Numbered from the stretch's first letter, positions 22,868-35,392 are shown. The stretch is 64,000 bases of DNA from Vanrija pseudolonga (GCF_020906515.1 NC_085850.1:3844001-3908000); one strand, 5' to 3'. Notes: generated from the letters alone by a model not told the origin. Translations and numbers: made by a program.

Positions 22868-24878
22868 GATGAGTAAACTGAAAGAGCATTAGGATCAAAG
22901 TTGTGTTGCGGCCCGGTCGGTGGGAGAGGGAGCGGCGGCGAGCAGGCGGGCGGGCGAACGAGCGAGTGAGCGAGTGAGTGAGGTCGAGAAGCGGGCGTAG
23001 TCGTCGAACGGGCCGCCGCTTGGAGAGAAGGGAATGGGCGAGGACCGTGACCAGCTCGGTGGGCGGGTGGAAGTGGGGGGTGGGGCATGGCGGGCGGGCG
23101 CGAGGAGGCGAGGCGAGGCGAGGCGCGGTCGCGCACGCGCACACACACGCACACAACAAGGATTATCAAAAGTTGGGTGCGAACAAGGATCCATCAGCAC
23201 ACTGTCCACAACCCAAAGCCAGCTCAAAGCTGGATGGGCTTGGACACGCTCTCCTTGTACGTCACGTCACCGTCGCGTCCCCGACGTGTCGTCCGAGGAG
23301 GCGTGCTTCGGCTGCTCCTGCCCCGCGCAAAGCCTTTGACACGAGCACCGCCAAAGGAAGATCGGCGTTGACCGTCGTCTTAAGTCTTGTGGTTCGGCCA
23401 CGAGGCTGCGAGGCCGGCGTGCGCGCGGCGTGCACGACGTGCGACACGGCACAAAGGAGCCAGTGTCTGACGAGGCGTATGGTGACTCGGCCTCATGGCT
23501 GGCAGGCTGGCTGGTGCTAGCTAGTCGATACCCAACTCGCCTGGACTGCAAGTGGAAAGAAGCGTGCGTCGAGTGCACGGTGTTCCAGACGTGCACTCTG
23601 TCCTTTGTGCCGCTTTCGTTCATGCCGGGCATTGTCAGTCTGTCATAAAAGGCCCGAGGCGGTCAGTGAGGCAGGGTTGAAGACGCAGGAAAGGAGAGAG
23701 CGAGGGCAGTGGCGTATCTCGAGTCACCCTTGGTGCATGTCGCTGGGTAGTATTGTACCCAGGCGTGGCCGTGGCTGCGAGCCCTGGCATGGCGCCGGCA
23801 AGAGGCGCGACGAGGCGTGGTGGGGCAGGGTGACTGTAACGCGTTCAAAGGGCACCCAAACGGACGACTAGGACCAGTGCCGCGAGGTTGGGTTCTGAGG
23901 GAGGACAAAGCAGCAAATGAAATGACAAGGACGAGTTGAGTTGAAGGTCAATGAATACTGCTGCCAAGACGGGCAGGCGGTACGACATCAAACGCAAAGA
24001 GCACCCACATTGTTTGCCCTAGAGTCTTGTTCCATCCGCTAGGCATCACCTCACTTCACCTCAACTCGAAACCAGCCCCTCTGCACTTTGTACCTCGCCA
24101 ATGCCAACGTGCCCAAGTCTATCTTGCCTTCCATTACTGTGCTCTCGCACAGTCACGTCCTTTCTCGTCAACAAGAGCGAACATTGTCCGGGACGCGTTG
24201 GAGTGGTGTATGTTTGTATCACGTGATCATTCGGGTCGGCCGGCTCGGTTGGCTCAACTTCGGGATGCAACCGCCGCCGCCTGATGGCAGAGACTTGGGT
24301 TGGCCACTCACTCACTGCCCCTCGAGGACCTTGGCTACCCTCGCTCGAATCCTGAACCTTGGCTACCCTCGCTCGAATCCTGACACATCCCCTGCGGCTA
24401 CACGTTTGTAGTATGATAGAGAGGCGTGAGGATACAGAGAACCGGAGCCCAGCGTGCAGTTGAGTCAGTACGCAGCGCTTGCTTGCCTACGCGCGCAGCT
24501 TTGTGTTGCCCATTTCCTTCATCACGGGTGCAATGTCGGCATTTTGGCTCCAAAGCTCGTAACGAATCGTCTCCATGATGACAACATTGGCATTGGCACC
24601 TCATGTGTCCCCCACCCTCCATCCCCTTCGGGCTCTGGCCGTGAATGCTGCTCTCTTCCCGCCCTTGCAGCAGACCTGATTCTTATCAATCCGTGCGTAA
24701 CCTCGGACTTTGGCACGCAGGGAGACAATGACTCAGCGCACATAAAGCCCAGCGCGCTGCCTGACCGACCCTGCCCATCGAAGAGGCGGCTCTTGCAAAA
24801 CACCGAGCTCTCATCCAACAAGGTTATCATCTGTCACCACTGCACTTCGCCCTCTGAACATTCGTCTTGATTTCCACA
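22868..24878. promoter_or_regulatory. Long divergent intergenic region MAPK / ARO8
   Basis: Two kilobases lie between the starts of the MAPK (-) and the aminotransferase (+). The MAPK side has GAGCGAGTGAGCGAGTGAGTG repeats (about 22960-22980) and a GC-dinucleotide/CA-rich stretch around 23125-23160. The ARO8 side has a tandem duplication at 24328-24383. Frames of up to 180 codons occur but lack consistent codon bias. I see no convincing gene; it probably holds large promoters and leaders. Confidence 0.45.
24328..24383. repeat. Two-copy 28-bp tandem repeat
   Basis: A 28-bp unit beginning ACCTTGGCTACCCTCGCTCG occurs twice head to tail (24328-24355 and 24356-24383) with no mismatch. It lies about 500 bp upstream of the ARO8 start. 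The identity of the copies points to a recent duplication. Confidence 0.9.
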
Positions 24879-26712
24879 ATGGACGGAGCATACGCACTGT
24901 CCCCCGCCAACGGCCACGATGAGGCGGTAGTCACCCTCCCGAAGGCCAAGGACTTGAGCCACCACCTCAACAGCCTTACCAAGCGCCGCGTCGCCAACAA
25001 GCTCAAGGAGATGTACCAATACTCCGGGGTGCCAGGCATGGTATCGCTCGCCGGCGGTTCGTATCCTCTCCTCGCCATGTCAGGCCACTTGAACTAACAG
25101 CCTACAGGTATCCCCTCCCCCGCCTACTTCCCATTCGAGAGCTTGTCGGCGGAAATCCTCCCCTACGACCATTTGCCACTTGACAACCCTCGCGTCCCAG
25201 CCAAGCCCAAGACTTCGCTGCTGTCATGGCTCTTCGGATCAAGCTCGGGCTCGAGCCAGGCTGCTCCCACGATCACTGTTCCCAAGTATGCCAAGAATCC
25301 CAAGGACCCGTACGCTGTCCAGCTCGCCACATCCCTCCAATACCAGCTGGCGACGGGGCCTCCTGCATTCCCCAAGTTCCTGCGCGAGTATGTGAAGACT
25401 GTCTACAAGCCGGGCTATGCCGACTGGGACGTTCTCCTCGATGACGGTGCGACGGACGGGTTCAACAAGGTCTGCAACCTCCTCGTGGAAGTCGGTGACA
25501 CTATCCTCGTCGAGGAGTGGACGTACCCTGGAGCGGCAAACGCCTACCTCCCGTACGACACGACCATTGTCGGCGTCAAGATGGATGGCCAGGGTATCAT
25601 CCCCGAGGAGCTGGAATCGCTCCTCTCCAACTGGGACGACTCGAAGGGCCGCTTCCCTAGGTGGGTGATAAGCAACTTCGCGCCACGCTGACGATTCTAG
25701 ACTGCTGTACACCGTCCCCACGGGCCAGAACCCGACCGGTGCCACAATGCTCGGCGAGCGCAAACAGGCGATCTACGCCCTCGCGTCCAAGTTTGATCTG
25801 ATCATTGTCGAGGACGAGCCCTACTTCACGCTGTACAGCGGTGCCTACACCCCGCGAGACGCCAAGCTCTCGCCAGTCGCCCAGTACCAGCGCGACCTGG
25901 AGAAGAAGGAGGGTAAGGAAGGCAACGAGGCGTTTATCAAGGCTCTCCCTCCCACGTACCTCCGGTATGACACCGAGGGTCGCGTCATTCGCCTCGACAC
26001 CTTCTCCAAGACGTCAGCCCCGGGCTCGCGTCTGGGCTGGATCACGTCGAACCCCCTGTTCATTGAGCGCCTCACCCGCATCTCCGAGTCGAGCACCCAG
26101 GCGCCCAGTGGATTCGCAACCTCCCTTACGGTCACACTCCTCAACACCTGGGGTCTCGACGGCTACATTCGCTGGCTTCGTGGCCTCAAGGGCGCGTACA
26201 CTGTGCGCCGCGACTGGCTCATCGACTCGCTGGCAGACGTGTTCCACCTCGAGTTTGAGGAGGACAACGTTCACAACCCCAACGTCTTGACTGTGGCTGG
26301 GATTGGACGTGGTGCCACTGCCTACGCTCGCCAGCTTCCCGGCAGCAGCCAGGCTCTCTGGGACGAGAAGCGCGGCACGTCTTCTCCTCACGGCAAGCCC
26401 CTCGTGTCGTTCGTGCCCCCGACCGCGGGCATGTTTGTCTGGCTCGCGGTCCACCTGAACCAGCACCCCGAGTACGAGTCCCTCGGACCCGACGCCACCA
26501 ACATCCTGCTCAGGCGACTGTGGCTCAAGCTTGCCGACCACCTCGTCCTGTTTGCCCCAGGCTTCGTCTTTGCACCCGACGCCGCTCCTACAGACAACAC
26601 TGGCGTAGGCTACTTCCGCCTCTCGTACTCGATCATCACGTACGAGGAGAGCCGGACCGCCATCAAGACGTTCGAGGAGGTCCTTGTCAAGTTCCTCCAC
26701 GGCCGTAGCTAG
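24879..26712 (+). CDS. ARO8: Aromatic amino acid aminotransferase (Aro8/Aro9 family)
   Basis: Three exons (24879-25056, 25108-25660, 25701-26712) give 580 residues. It is a fold-type I PLP enzyme. VPTGQNPTG lies near 249-257, VEDEPYFTL at 280-288, and the PLP-binding lysine is Lys347 in DTFSKTSAPGSRLGW, all typical of the Aro8 branch. It transfers the amino group between aromatic or branched amino acids and 2-oxo acids such as 2-oxoglutarate. No targeting signal is apparent. A Ser-rich insert near 100-115 is longer than in yeast Aro8. The donor of intron 1 is the weak GTTCGT, chosen because it alone restores the conserved LAGGIPSP block. Confidence 0.92.
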
Positions 26713-26822
26713 GCTGGAGAAAACGTCAAGAGGTTGTATAAGTACAAGTAGATGCATTTGGGATCGTAAAGTTGTTGACCAGAGTCTCTAAGTGTGGGCC
26801 GCAGCCAGTGACGGGAAGTCCA

Positions 26823-27524
26823 TTAGAGCTCCTTGCCGAGGATATGGTCCGTCTGCCGCTCCTCGCCGACAAAGAAGTCATGGCTACCAATCTGGGTGAA
26901 CCCAATCTTCTTGTAGAAGCTTTTGGCGCGTTCGTTGCTCTCCCAGACTCCAAGCCAGACATACTTTGGTCCGAGCTCCTTGGCCTTGGCGAGCGTCGCG
27001 TCGATGAGTTTCTTGGCGATCCCTCGCCCATGGTACTGGTAGTCTGCGTAGATGCGCTGGAGCTCGATGCGCTCCGCAGCCGGGATGTGCTCGACACAGG
27101 TCTCGGTGGTGTCGGTGCGCAGCGCCGAGAACGCCGCGACGACCTCCTGTCCGCCCTCGGTGAAGGACGCGACGAGGAACGTGAGGTGGGGGTTACGCAA
27201 CTCCTCCGCAATCTTGCCCTCGCTAAAGTACTCGTCGAGGTACGCCTGCATGTCGGCGTCGGAGCACGTCCCGACAAACGTCTGGAAGAAGGAGCGTGAC
27301 CCGATCCCCGCGATCGCTGGCGCGTCGCCGACCGTAGCGGCGCGGATGAGCACGTCGCCTCCGCCCGGCGGTGTGGCGGCCCGTGACGACACCTCGGACG
27401 GGCCCAGGTTGCTCTGCGGAGCAGCTGTGGACCCGTTGGTGGCGTGTGGAGCTGTTGTTGTTGGGGCTGCGACATGCTCGTCAGTCGTGGTCGCCGAAAG
27501 CAGAGGTCACAACCCACCAGTCAT
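26823..27524 (-). CDS. GNAT-family N-acetyltransferase
   Basis: Two exons on the reverse strand (27518-27524, 26823-27466) give 216 residues. The fold is evident from IRAATVGDAPAIAGI (strand 1, helix 1), the acetyl-CoA binding block YQYHGRGIAKKLIDATLAKA (the Q/RxxGxG/A loop) and the C-terminal WESNERAKSFYKKIGF motif. It should transfer acetyl from acetyl-CoA to an amine; the substrate is unknown. The long frame has no ATG of its own before the fold. A 7-nt first exon (ATGACTG) spliced over a 51-nt intron supplies a start and gives MTAPTTTAPHATNG... before the domain. It is convergent with ARO8, 110 bp apart. Confidence 0.85.
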
Positions 27525-27855
27525 GGTTTTCTGGAGTACAATACACCGGGGCGAGAGCTCAGCGTTCAGATCTTCAGTGTCCAAGATAAGGCAGTCAAGA
27601 AAACGTGACGGCTATGTCGGGTATTGATACTGGATGAGTGGATAGTTGATTCTAGAACAGAGTTGATAGCAACGCTCGTTTGTGAAGACACGGACTCTCC
27701 GTACCCGCCGGCTAAGTGGATAAGTAAATTGGACATCGGATGTCACCGAGCAGGCCGAGATTATCCAGCACCGACCTGGATCATCTCGACTCGTTTGGTA
27801 CAATGCAACAAGACATGCATGACTAGACCAGTACATCCAGAGGAGATCCACGCGG
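27525..27855. promoter_or_regulatory. Upstream region of the GNAT gene, 3' flank of NOP14
   Basis: These 331 bp separate two genes transcribed leftward. No gene or notable motif is seen. Confidence 0.4.
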
Positions 27856-30671
27856 CTATCCGCGGCGCCTCTTCTCTCGCTTCTTCTCCCGCTCCATCTC
27901 CTTCTCCTCGGCGCGCTCGATGTTGATGCTGCCCTCGGCCCGACGCATCTTGGCATTGTACTCGGCGTCCTTTTCGGCCTGCTCCTTGGCGCGTTCGCCA
28001 GCCAGGAAGCGGTTGTCCTTGCGAAGCTCGCGGATAGCACCCTTGCGCTCCTTCTTGTACTGGGCCTTGAGCTTGGACGACGCAGCTCGCTCCACGTCGG
28101 GGTCGTAGTGTTTGCCGGGGGCGAAGTCGTCCTCGAACTTGGGTGTGTACGATGCAATGGGGATCGGCTTGTGCGACTGCAGAGTGAGAGGCTGGCGAGC
28201 ATCGACCGCAAAGCCGATCTGGCGACTGAGAGTCGAGCGCGTCTGGTCAAACAGGTGGCGAAGTTCGGGAGCAAGCTTGGACACCCGCGAGCCTTCCAGG
28301 ACCGCAAGAAGGGGTCGGAACAGCTCAATGAAAGAGTCTGTCGACGAGTACATGTTGGCGAATGTCGACACCAGCTGAAGAGCAACGGAGAGCAGGTCTG
28401 CCTTGTTCTGCTCAACGTCCAACTCTGCCAGTGCTGAGAGCAGGTCAGTTGGCGATTTGTGTGCCACGCTCGTGATCATCTGAATGTCGGACACAACCTG
28501 GCTCGGGTATGCCGTGACGTCGGCGGCATCCTTTTTCCGCTTGGTGAGGGCAAGTATTGACGAGGCCACGAAGTCGATCACCTCGGGGACGAGGCGCTTG
28601 GACATCGACTCGTACTGCGAAATGACGGAGCAGAGGAATAGACCCGAGGCAACGTCGGCAATGCCACGAATTCGGCTTTGCGAGAGGTACTGGCCGATTA
28701 ACAGGACAGCGGGCTGGACCACAGGATGCGAAAAGTCACTGGTCGACCATGTGACTCCAACGAGGCGGAGGATGACAAGCTCGGGGGCCGAGGGCAGAGT
28801 CTTGGAAGTGGGGTTGCTCGCCCCTCGTGCCAGACCACGCTGCAGGTTCTTCTGCATGATGGACAGCTTGGCGATGAAGTGCGAAGCAGCAGTGAGAGGG
28901 TTGAGCTTCACCAGCGCGGCGAGGTGAGGTCCCAGCGCAGAGATGATGGCGAATGGTGGTTCGTCCTGAGAGGCGAGCACCAGGATGTAGTCGAGAAGGA
29001 CACCGAGGAAGTCTTGCAGCTTCTCCTTGTTTCCTTGTGCCAGGCTGGGATGGTGCAAAGCGCGAATACGCTGAACGACTGTGGGAAGGGCCGAGTCTGG
29101 CAGCTCCTGGACAATGTCGATGAAGTCCTCGACCGTCGAAGGGCAGGGGAAGGTGAACGGGATCTCGGTAGCCACAGCCTTGGCCTTGCCCTTGTTCTTG
29201 GGCTTTGGTGCCAATGGAGTGTCGTCCTCGTCCTCGTCCTCGTCGTCGTCCTCGTCGTTCAGGTCGTCCATGTCGGAAATCTGGTCCTCATCGTCCTCGT
29301 CCTCGTCCTCATCATCGTCCTCGTCGTCGTCCTCGTCGCCCTCATCCTCATCAGAGTCGACATCATCGCCATTGACGGATCCCATGTCCATGTCCTCAAT
29401 TGCTTCCCTGGTCAGACCAGGGCCAAGTAGAGAGACACCTCCATCTTCGTCAACGTCGCCGACAAAGTCGTCATCCAGGTCGTCGGCATCGGGAGCACGC
29501 CCTGCTGAAGCCTTGCCCTTCTTGCTGGTTGGCTGGTCCTCGTCATCGGAGGCTTCGCCACGCATGCGGCGTTGCCTCTTCGCCTCCGCCTCCTCCAGGC
29601 GCTCCTTCTCTTCGACAGCCAGTTCATCCTCGGTCTTGGTGCGGTCCTTGGGCTTGGAACGCGCCTCGTAACCAAGAGTGCGAACGAGCTCGTCGTAGTC
29701 GCCGTCGGTTTGCTGATCGGGAATGGCGGCCGCAGTACGAGCTGGACCAGGGAGCTGAACTGCTGGGCGGACAGGAACCGATCCGCCGAGCAGAGCGCGA
29801 AGCTCATCCAACCCTTCGTCGAGCTCCTCACGCATATGCGAGTCCATCTCCTTCTGGTGCTGGCGCTCGAGCTTGTACTCCTTGCTCTTGGAGATGATCT
29901 CCGACATGACCTCGTGCTTGCTCTTCTTGCGTTCAGGCTGATACGTTAGTGAATCGTCCATGTCCTCGACCTACCATATCTTCGTCATCCTCGTTGTCCT
30001 CAAAGCCGCCAAAGTGGTCACGGTGGACCTGTCGGCGGGGAATGGCGCCCGTGTCCTCGTCGTCGTACTCGGCAAAGCCTTGAGCATCAAAGTCATCTCC
30101 TGGGAGATCGTCGACGTCCCGTCCACCGTGCGTGAGGCCGCCAAGAGCCCAACCATCGTCTCCGTCGGCGCCAAACGCGTCATCGTCGTCCTCGAGGTTG
30201 AAGGCGCCCTTCTTGCCTTGGCCCTTTTGACGTTCACGAGTGTAACGTTCGAGCATGCGGTCCTCCAAGGTGAGCGACGGGTCCGATTCTCCAAAACGAC
30301 GGTCACGGAAAGTGCCACGGTGGTCACGGTTGTTGTGCTCGGGCAGCAGTGTCTTCCGTCGCTGCCGCGTTAGATGAGATGAGGATTCGTGAGCTCACCT
30401 GCTCCAAACCGGCTTGGCGAGTAGCCGTGGGACGACCAGTCACACCCTTGAGCTTCCTTCCACCGACATCGTGCTTCAACTTGGTTTCGCGCTCGTCGAA
30501 CTTGTTGAATCGCGAGCGAATCTCGTCCAGCTTGGCCGACTTCTTGGCCCGGTCGACATCTTGAGATCCGCCCTTTTTGCCACCCTTCTTTGTCTTCTTG
30601 GAGACCGACTTGCGGTTGAGTCCTGCCGAGTTGAGCGCGTTCTTGAGCTGCGCCAGCTGGGAGGGGCCCAT
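27856..30671 (-). CDS. NOP14: Nucleolar complex protein 14 (SSU processome)
   Basis: Three exons on the reverse strand (30399-30671, 29975-30361, 27856-29937) give 913 residues, close to fungal Nop14. The opening MGPSQLAQLKNAL and the block LEDRMLERYTRERQ (after FGESD) are family hallmarks. A long Asp/Glu tract fills about 355-420. The C-terminal helical half ends in a basic tail (KKREKRRRG). Nop14 assembles with Emg1 and Noc4 on the pre-40S particle and is needed for 18S rRNA processing. The ATG at 30671 is preferred; an upstream in-frame start would be TTG. It shares a 284-bp divergent promoter with VPS34. Confidence 0.93.
29221..29370. repeat. Trinucleotide-rich tract coding for acidic residues
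   Basis: The forward strand is an irregular run of GTC, CTC and ATC triplets, encoding Asp/Glu repeats of NOP14 on the other strand. It is in frame and imperfect, so it is protein-driven and not a free microsatellite. Confidence 0.75.
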
Positions 30672-30955
30672 GGTGAGTAGATCGACTGGATAGGGTGTTA
30701 CTTGACGATGCAAGCGGTCGCTGTTGTTACTAGCCAAGAGGTGGACTTCACAACCATCAACTTTTGAGATTAGACGTCATATTTTACACGTGTAATTAAA
30801 TTGATACGGAGAGTAATGACGTCTCCGCTGTCGCCCACTCCAGTTGCGTCAGCGATCAAGTATGATTGCCATGACGACCGCCGTTTCAACAATAATCCAT
30901 CAACTGCATTCAACATTTGACGACTTCGACAAGGGGACAAGTCCCAAGTCTAAAC
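30672..30955. promoter_or_regulatory. Divergent promoter NOP14 / VPS34
   Basis: These 284 bp separate start codons on opposite strands. An AT-richer patch lies at 30775-30810 (TAATTAAATTG), unusual for this GC-rich window and a candidate nucleosome-depleted core. Confidence 0.5.
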
Positions 30956-33900
30956 ATGCAAGGCGAGCCCTCGAGGGACAAGGACCTCTCGTTTGCAAGG
31001 CTCAGCGACCTAAACTTGCACTTGACTTTCAAAGTGTAAGCTTCCCTTCCTTGCCTCCACCCTCGCAACACGCCACTGACACGGCTCTCCAGTGTCTCGC
31101 TAGAGGGCAAGATCCACAAGCGCAAGTATTCAACACTTCTAGAGAATGAAGAACTTCAGCGCTCAGGATTTGAGAGAGAGTAGGTCGAGGCACCTTGGAG
31201 TACCAAGCTTACGCTCAGTGGTTTGGCCGACCTCGTCGTCACTTGCCGGCTATGGGCGGAAGGACAGGCATTGACGCTTCCAACCCGCACTTCCTGGAAG
31301 GACTTCAGTCGGACTTATATGTGCGTATGGTATCGCTATTTCCGCTGACCCGTTCAGCTGGAATCAGAACATCATCCTGCCTATCACCTATTCCAGCCTC
31401 CTCCCCACTGCCCAGCTGGTGTTCAGCATTTGGGACGTCCAAGGCGCCGGCAAGCCCGTTGCTGTTGGAGGCACTACGATGAACTTGTTCAGTTCAGATA
31501 GGTAAGCAGAAGGCCAGAGGTAGGAGTTGACAAGCAGGACTCTGCGGCGTGGCCAGCAGAGGCTGTTCGTTCACCGTGACGTTGAAGGTGACCCTGGAGC
31601 CGAAACGACGACACCTAGCGAGGTTCACCTGGAGGAGGACGAGATGGGACGCTTGGAGCACTTGGTCAAGGAATACGAGCGAGGAGACGTCCCAAAGATT
31701 GATTGGCTCGACCGCCTCGCTTTCCGACAGATTGAACGAGCACATGCTGTACGTGACCCACCCACCCACACCACCGCTGACTCTCATTAGGCAGAAGCGA
31801 GCAAGTCGGACAACCTATACCTATACATTGATCTGCCGCGCTTCGACTTTCCTGTCGTCTACTCGGAGAAGGAAAGCCCAATTCCTTACCCCCCAGCCCC
31901 TGTGTCTCACCAACCTCAAGCGCACCCGCATACTCATCTGCTTCCTGCCGACTCGTTAGGTTCTGATAAGCACCTTTGGCGATTGTACGACCCAGATTCC
32001 TGGAGAGATAACCCGGTTGAGATCAAGCACCGCAAGCTCCTTCGTAGTCAAAGATTGGGCGATGAGGGGAGGGACCTCAAACCTGGACCGTCGGACCGCG
32101 ACAGGCTCAACGTGAGTTGGTGTGGAGACAGCTTGTTGATGAAGCAGGAAATATTCAGCATGCCTCCAACAACAGAGCTCTCTTCCAATGACAAGGATCT
32201 GCTGTGGAAGTTCCGATTCTCCCTCTTCCGATCCCCGCGGTCGTTGACCAAGTTCCTCAAGTGCGTCACCTGGTCTGATCCAGTGGAAGCAACCCAGGCG
32301 ACTGAGAAGCTCCTGCCCCTTTGGGGGCAAGAGGTTGGCATGGACGATGCCCTGGAACTCTTGGGTCCAGGATTCACGGATCGTCGGGTCCGCGCATTCG
32401 CCGTGCAAAGGCTGCAGCGGGCGGACGACGATGTAAGTCGACTTGAGACGACATTTGCTGACGGCCCAAGGAAATCCTGCTTTATCTGTTGCAGCTCGTT
32501 CAGGCTCTCAGGTTTGAGCAGGATCCCACCCGACCAGCCAAATCCCATCGCCGTCGGGATGCTGCCAGTCACGAAGAACAGGACAGCGGCCTGGCACAGT
32601 TTCTCATTGACCGGGCAGCCGCGAACCCCATCTTCGCCACCTACCTGCACTGGTACTTGACAATCGAATGTGACACACGGTCCACTGTGGGCAAGATGTA
32701 CACCAAGGTGGCGTTTAGGTTCATGACCAAACTGCAAGAGGTACGTGGTTTTCGCTGCATTCCGCTAACATCAGACACCCGAGGGCATTGCCCAGCGGGA
32801 CGTGCTGCGGCGGCAAGGTGAACTTATCGAATGCCTGTCGGGCCGCGCCACCGACATTCGATCTTCCAAGGACACACGGTCCAAGAAGATTGACAAGCTG
32901 CGGGCGTACATTGCGGATTCCAAGCACGGACTTAGCCCGATTCCAGCGCCGCTGCCACTACCACTGAATCCGCGAGTTACCGTAACCAACATTGTTCCAG
33001 ACAAGTCATCCATCTTCAAGTCCAATCTCCTGCCATTGCTCCTATGGTTCGAGGACGACGATCGGCTGGATGATGAGACGGACAGTCCAAGCGGCCAGTA
33101 CCCTGTCATTTTCAAGAATGGAGACGACTTGCGACAGGACCAACTGGTCATTCAGCTTTTCAACCTAATGGACCGGCTTCTTCGCAAGGAAAACCTCGAT
33201 TTGCGGTTGAGCCCATACGCAGTGCTTGCTACATCGACCTCGGAGGGCATGATTCAATACGTACCTAGCAAGAGCCTTTCTGCTATCGTGGCGGAGTACA
33301 GCAATCTCCAAACATACCTGCGAGAGAGTCACGCAGATGTTGGTGCTCTCGGGTCGTATGGAATCGAGGCGGGCGTCATGGACACGTTCATCCGTAGCTG
33401 TGGTGAGTACCTCAGAAGTGCCTCGCAGTGCTAACAAGTGCAGCTGGGTATTCCGTGCTCACCTACGTTCTTGGTGTCGGCGATCGACACCTGGACAACC
33501 TCATGTTGTCACCGGATGGCCACTTCTTCCACGTCGACTTTGGATATATCCTTGGCCGGGACCCGAAGCCTTACCCACCACCCGTCAAAGTGTGCAAGGA
33601 AATGGTCGAGGCCATGGGAGGCGTGGCATCGGCTCACTATGCTCGTTTCCAAAGTTTCTGCTACACGGCCTTCAGCATTCTGCGCAAGAACTCGAACCTG
33701 ATTCTGAATCTCATTGCGCTGATGGTTGATGCTGGTATCCAAGACATTCAGCTGGAGCCTGACAAGGCGGTATGGAAGGTACGCGTTGTTCGGTTGCGTC
33801 GGGCTAACCTTTCAGGTTCAAGAGAAGTTTATGCTTGATTTGAGCGAGGAAGATGCCATCAAGCAGTTTGAGGTACTGCTAAGCGAGACCTCGTATATCA

Positions 33901-33992
33901 CTGTCGTTTTCGACCGAATCCACGACTGGTGAGTGCTGGCTGCAAAAGTCCAGGTGCTGACATTCTACAGGGCTCAGTATCTGAGGGACTAG
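30956..33992 (+). CDS. VPS34: Class III phosphatidylinositol 3-kinase
   Basis: Twelve exons (30956-31035, 31093-31179, 31219-31320, 31358-31501, 31538-31748, 31791-32111, 32148-32432, 32471-32740, 32775-33402, 33444-33778, 33816-33928, 33971-33992) give 865 residues, close to yeast Vps34 (875). A C2 domain fills the first 220 residues ([19 protein letters not shown]). The helical PIK domain follows ([10 protein letters not shown]). The kinase has the catalytic GDRHLDNLM at 722-730 and DFG at 741-743, and the protein ends ...HDWAQYLRD as in the family. It makes PI3P on endosomes and autophagosomes with Vps15 and Vps30. The 36-nt intron at 32112-32147 has no stop and a length divisible by three. 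The last exon is 22 nt. Confidence 0.94.
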
Positions 33993-35392
33993 AACTCGGC
34001 CCTACGTGTCATAGCGGTGATCATACCCCTGCATTAATATCATTGCGCCTGTTGTACAGTAGTTGATGGCAATGTGACAAGACGAGAACGGAGACGCCGT
34101 CATGATCCGCGTCGATCCGATCGGCAGTTGACGGGTGTAATGGACCGGTTGTAGTTGATAGCCGTTTAGCGGTGACTCGCATGAGTCGACGATAGTCTGC
34201 CGAGAGGGGACAACGAACGACGACTGGACACTGACTGGCGTCGTCTCCGTGAGAGATGGCATGGCAGGAGCTGGTTGGCTGGGCATGGCTTGCAGGCTTG
34301 CAGGCTTGATTGTGGGCTGCTGGGCGTGATGGGGGGGCTTGGGCGGCCGGTGGGCGGCGTGCGTCGTGCGTCCGTGCCACTGAGTGTCGTCCGCCGCCGC
34401 CGCCGTCTACGCCGAGGGGACCCTACTGCGCCATTGACGCCTCTTTGCTCTTTTTGTTCTCAGTGTGCAGCATGTCGTAGGTCTTTTGCCACTGCCCCCC
34501 CCCGCGCCGCCTTACGGTCGGCCTGTTGCCCTTCCCTTGCACAAGGATCCGCGCCGCTGCCCAGAGGCAGGTGAGCGGTAGGCAGCCGGCCACCTGCGCA
34601 TAAAGGGTGGGGAGGGTTGGCTGCGAGTTGGCTTTCGGTGTTGAGAGTGGCTTGAGACACTCGAGAACAGGTTAGAGAGTCTAGGTGACGCATTTGGCAT
34701 GAGACTGGCCGTGCAGGCTGGCAAGAGTCTGTGTGAATCGGGATGTGATTGCGGAAACTGGCTGCAAGAGTCCGAAGAGAGCACACTTGCAGGTAGCTGC
34801 ACTTGCAGCTAGGCTTGTACCAAGGACGATGTCATGCACTTGCCGGGTTGCTGCGTGGCCCACAAGTCTTCTGGATCTCTGGAGGACTCTTGACGCGGTC
34901 AACAGAGGCCATGCAGTAGTGGGTGGGTGGCCCTGGGAAGGAATGCTGGGCATGTATCGGAGAGTTGGTTGCCAAGATCTATGCAATCGTTTGTCTAAGC
35001 TCGAGTGCCTGCCTGCTTGCTCTCCTTGATTGCTTTGCTGCCCACCCATCCATCCAGACTGACCTGGGTTCTGCATATTGTAAACCGACCGAACTGGACG
35101 ACAAGTTGAATAGCCCGACGACAGGCCGACAGCCGCCGCCTCGTCCCTCGTTTCCCCACGCCCCGACCCCAAACCCACCTTGGACAAGCAAGGCGCTCGC
35201 CGCCGCCGCCGCCGCCGCCGCCGACAACTGACTGCAAGCAGCATTCCTCAACTCAACTCTCCTCTCGCTCGCTCGCATCCCTCCATCGCGCATCGCGCAT
35301 CGCGCACCACCACCACCACCACCATCACCCCACAATCACTTAGCTCGGCCTCGATCACGCACCCCTCCCCCCGCCATTCCCACCTAAACGCA
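33993..35392. promoter_or_regulatory. Intergenic region upstream of the Zn2Cys6 gene
   Basis: This 1.4-kb region ends in a leader with simple repeats: a CGC-triplet run at 35198-35223 and a CAC-triplet run near 35307-35327. Duplicated CTTGCAGG units lie near 34291-34305. No coding frame is convincing. Confidence 0.45.
35198..35223. repeat. CGC trinucleotide microsatellite
   Basis: About eight and a half uninterrupted CGC units lie in the leader of the Zn2Cys6 gene, roughly 170 bp before its ATG. Confidence 0.85.

Noticed and set aside
22978-23520. Forward open frame of 180 codons
   Set aside because: Arg/Ala/Gly-rich sequence over a repeat-containing promoter, with no consistent codon bias.
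28726-29671. Forward frames of 234 and 196 codons with Val/Leu or Ser runs
   Set aside because: They are antisense to the acidic Asp/Glu tract of NOP14.
30671-30737. Extended NOP14 N terminus
   Set aside because: The upstream in-frame start is TTG, and the family starts at the MGPSQL-type motif.
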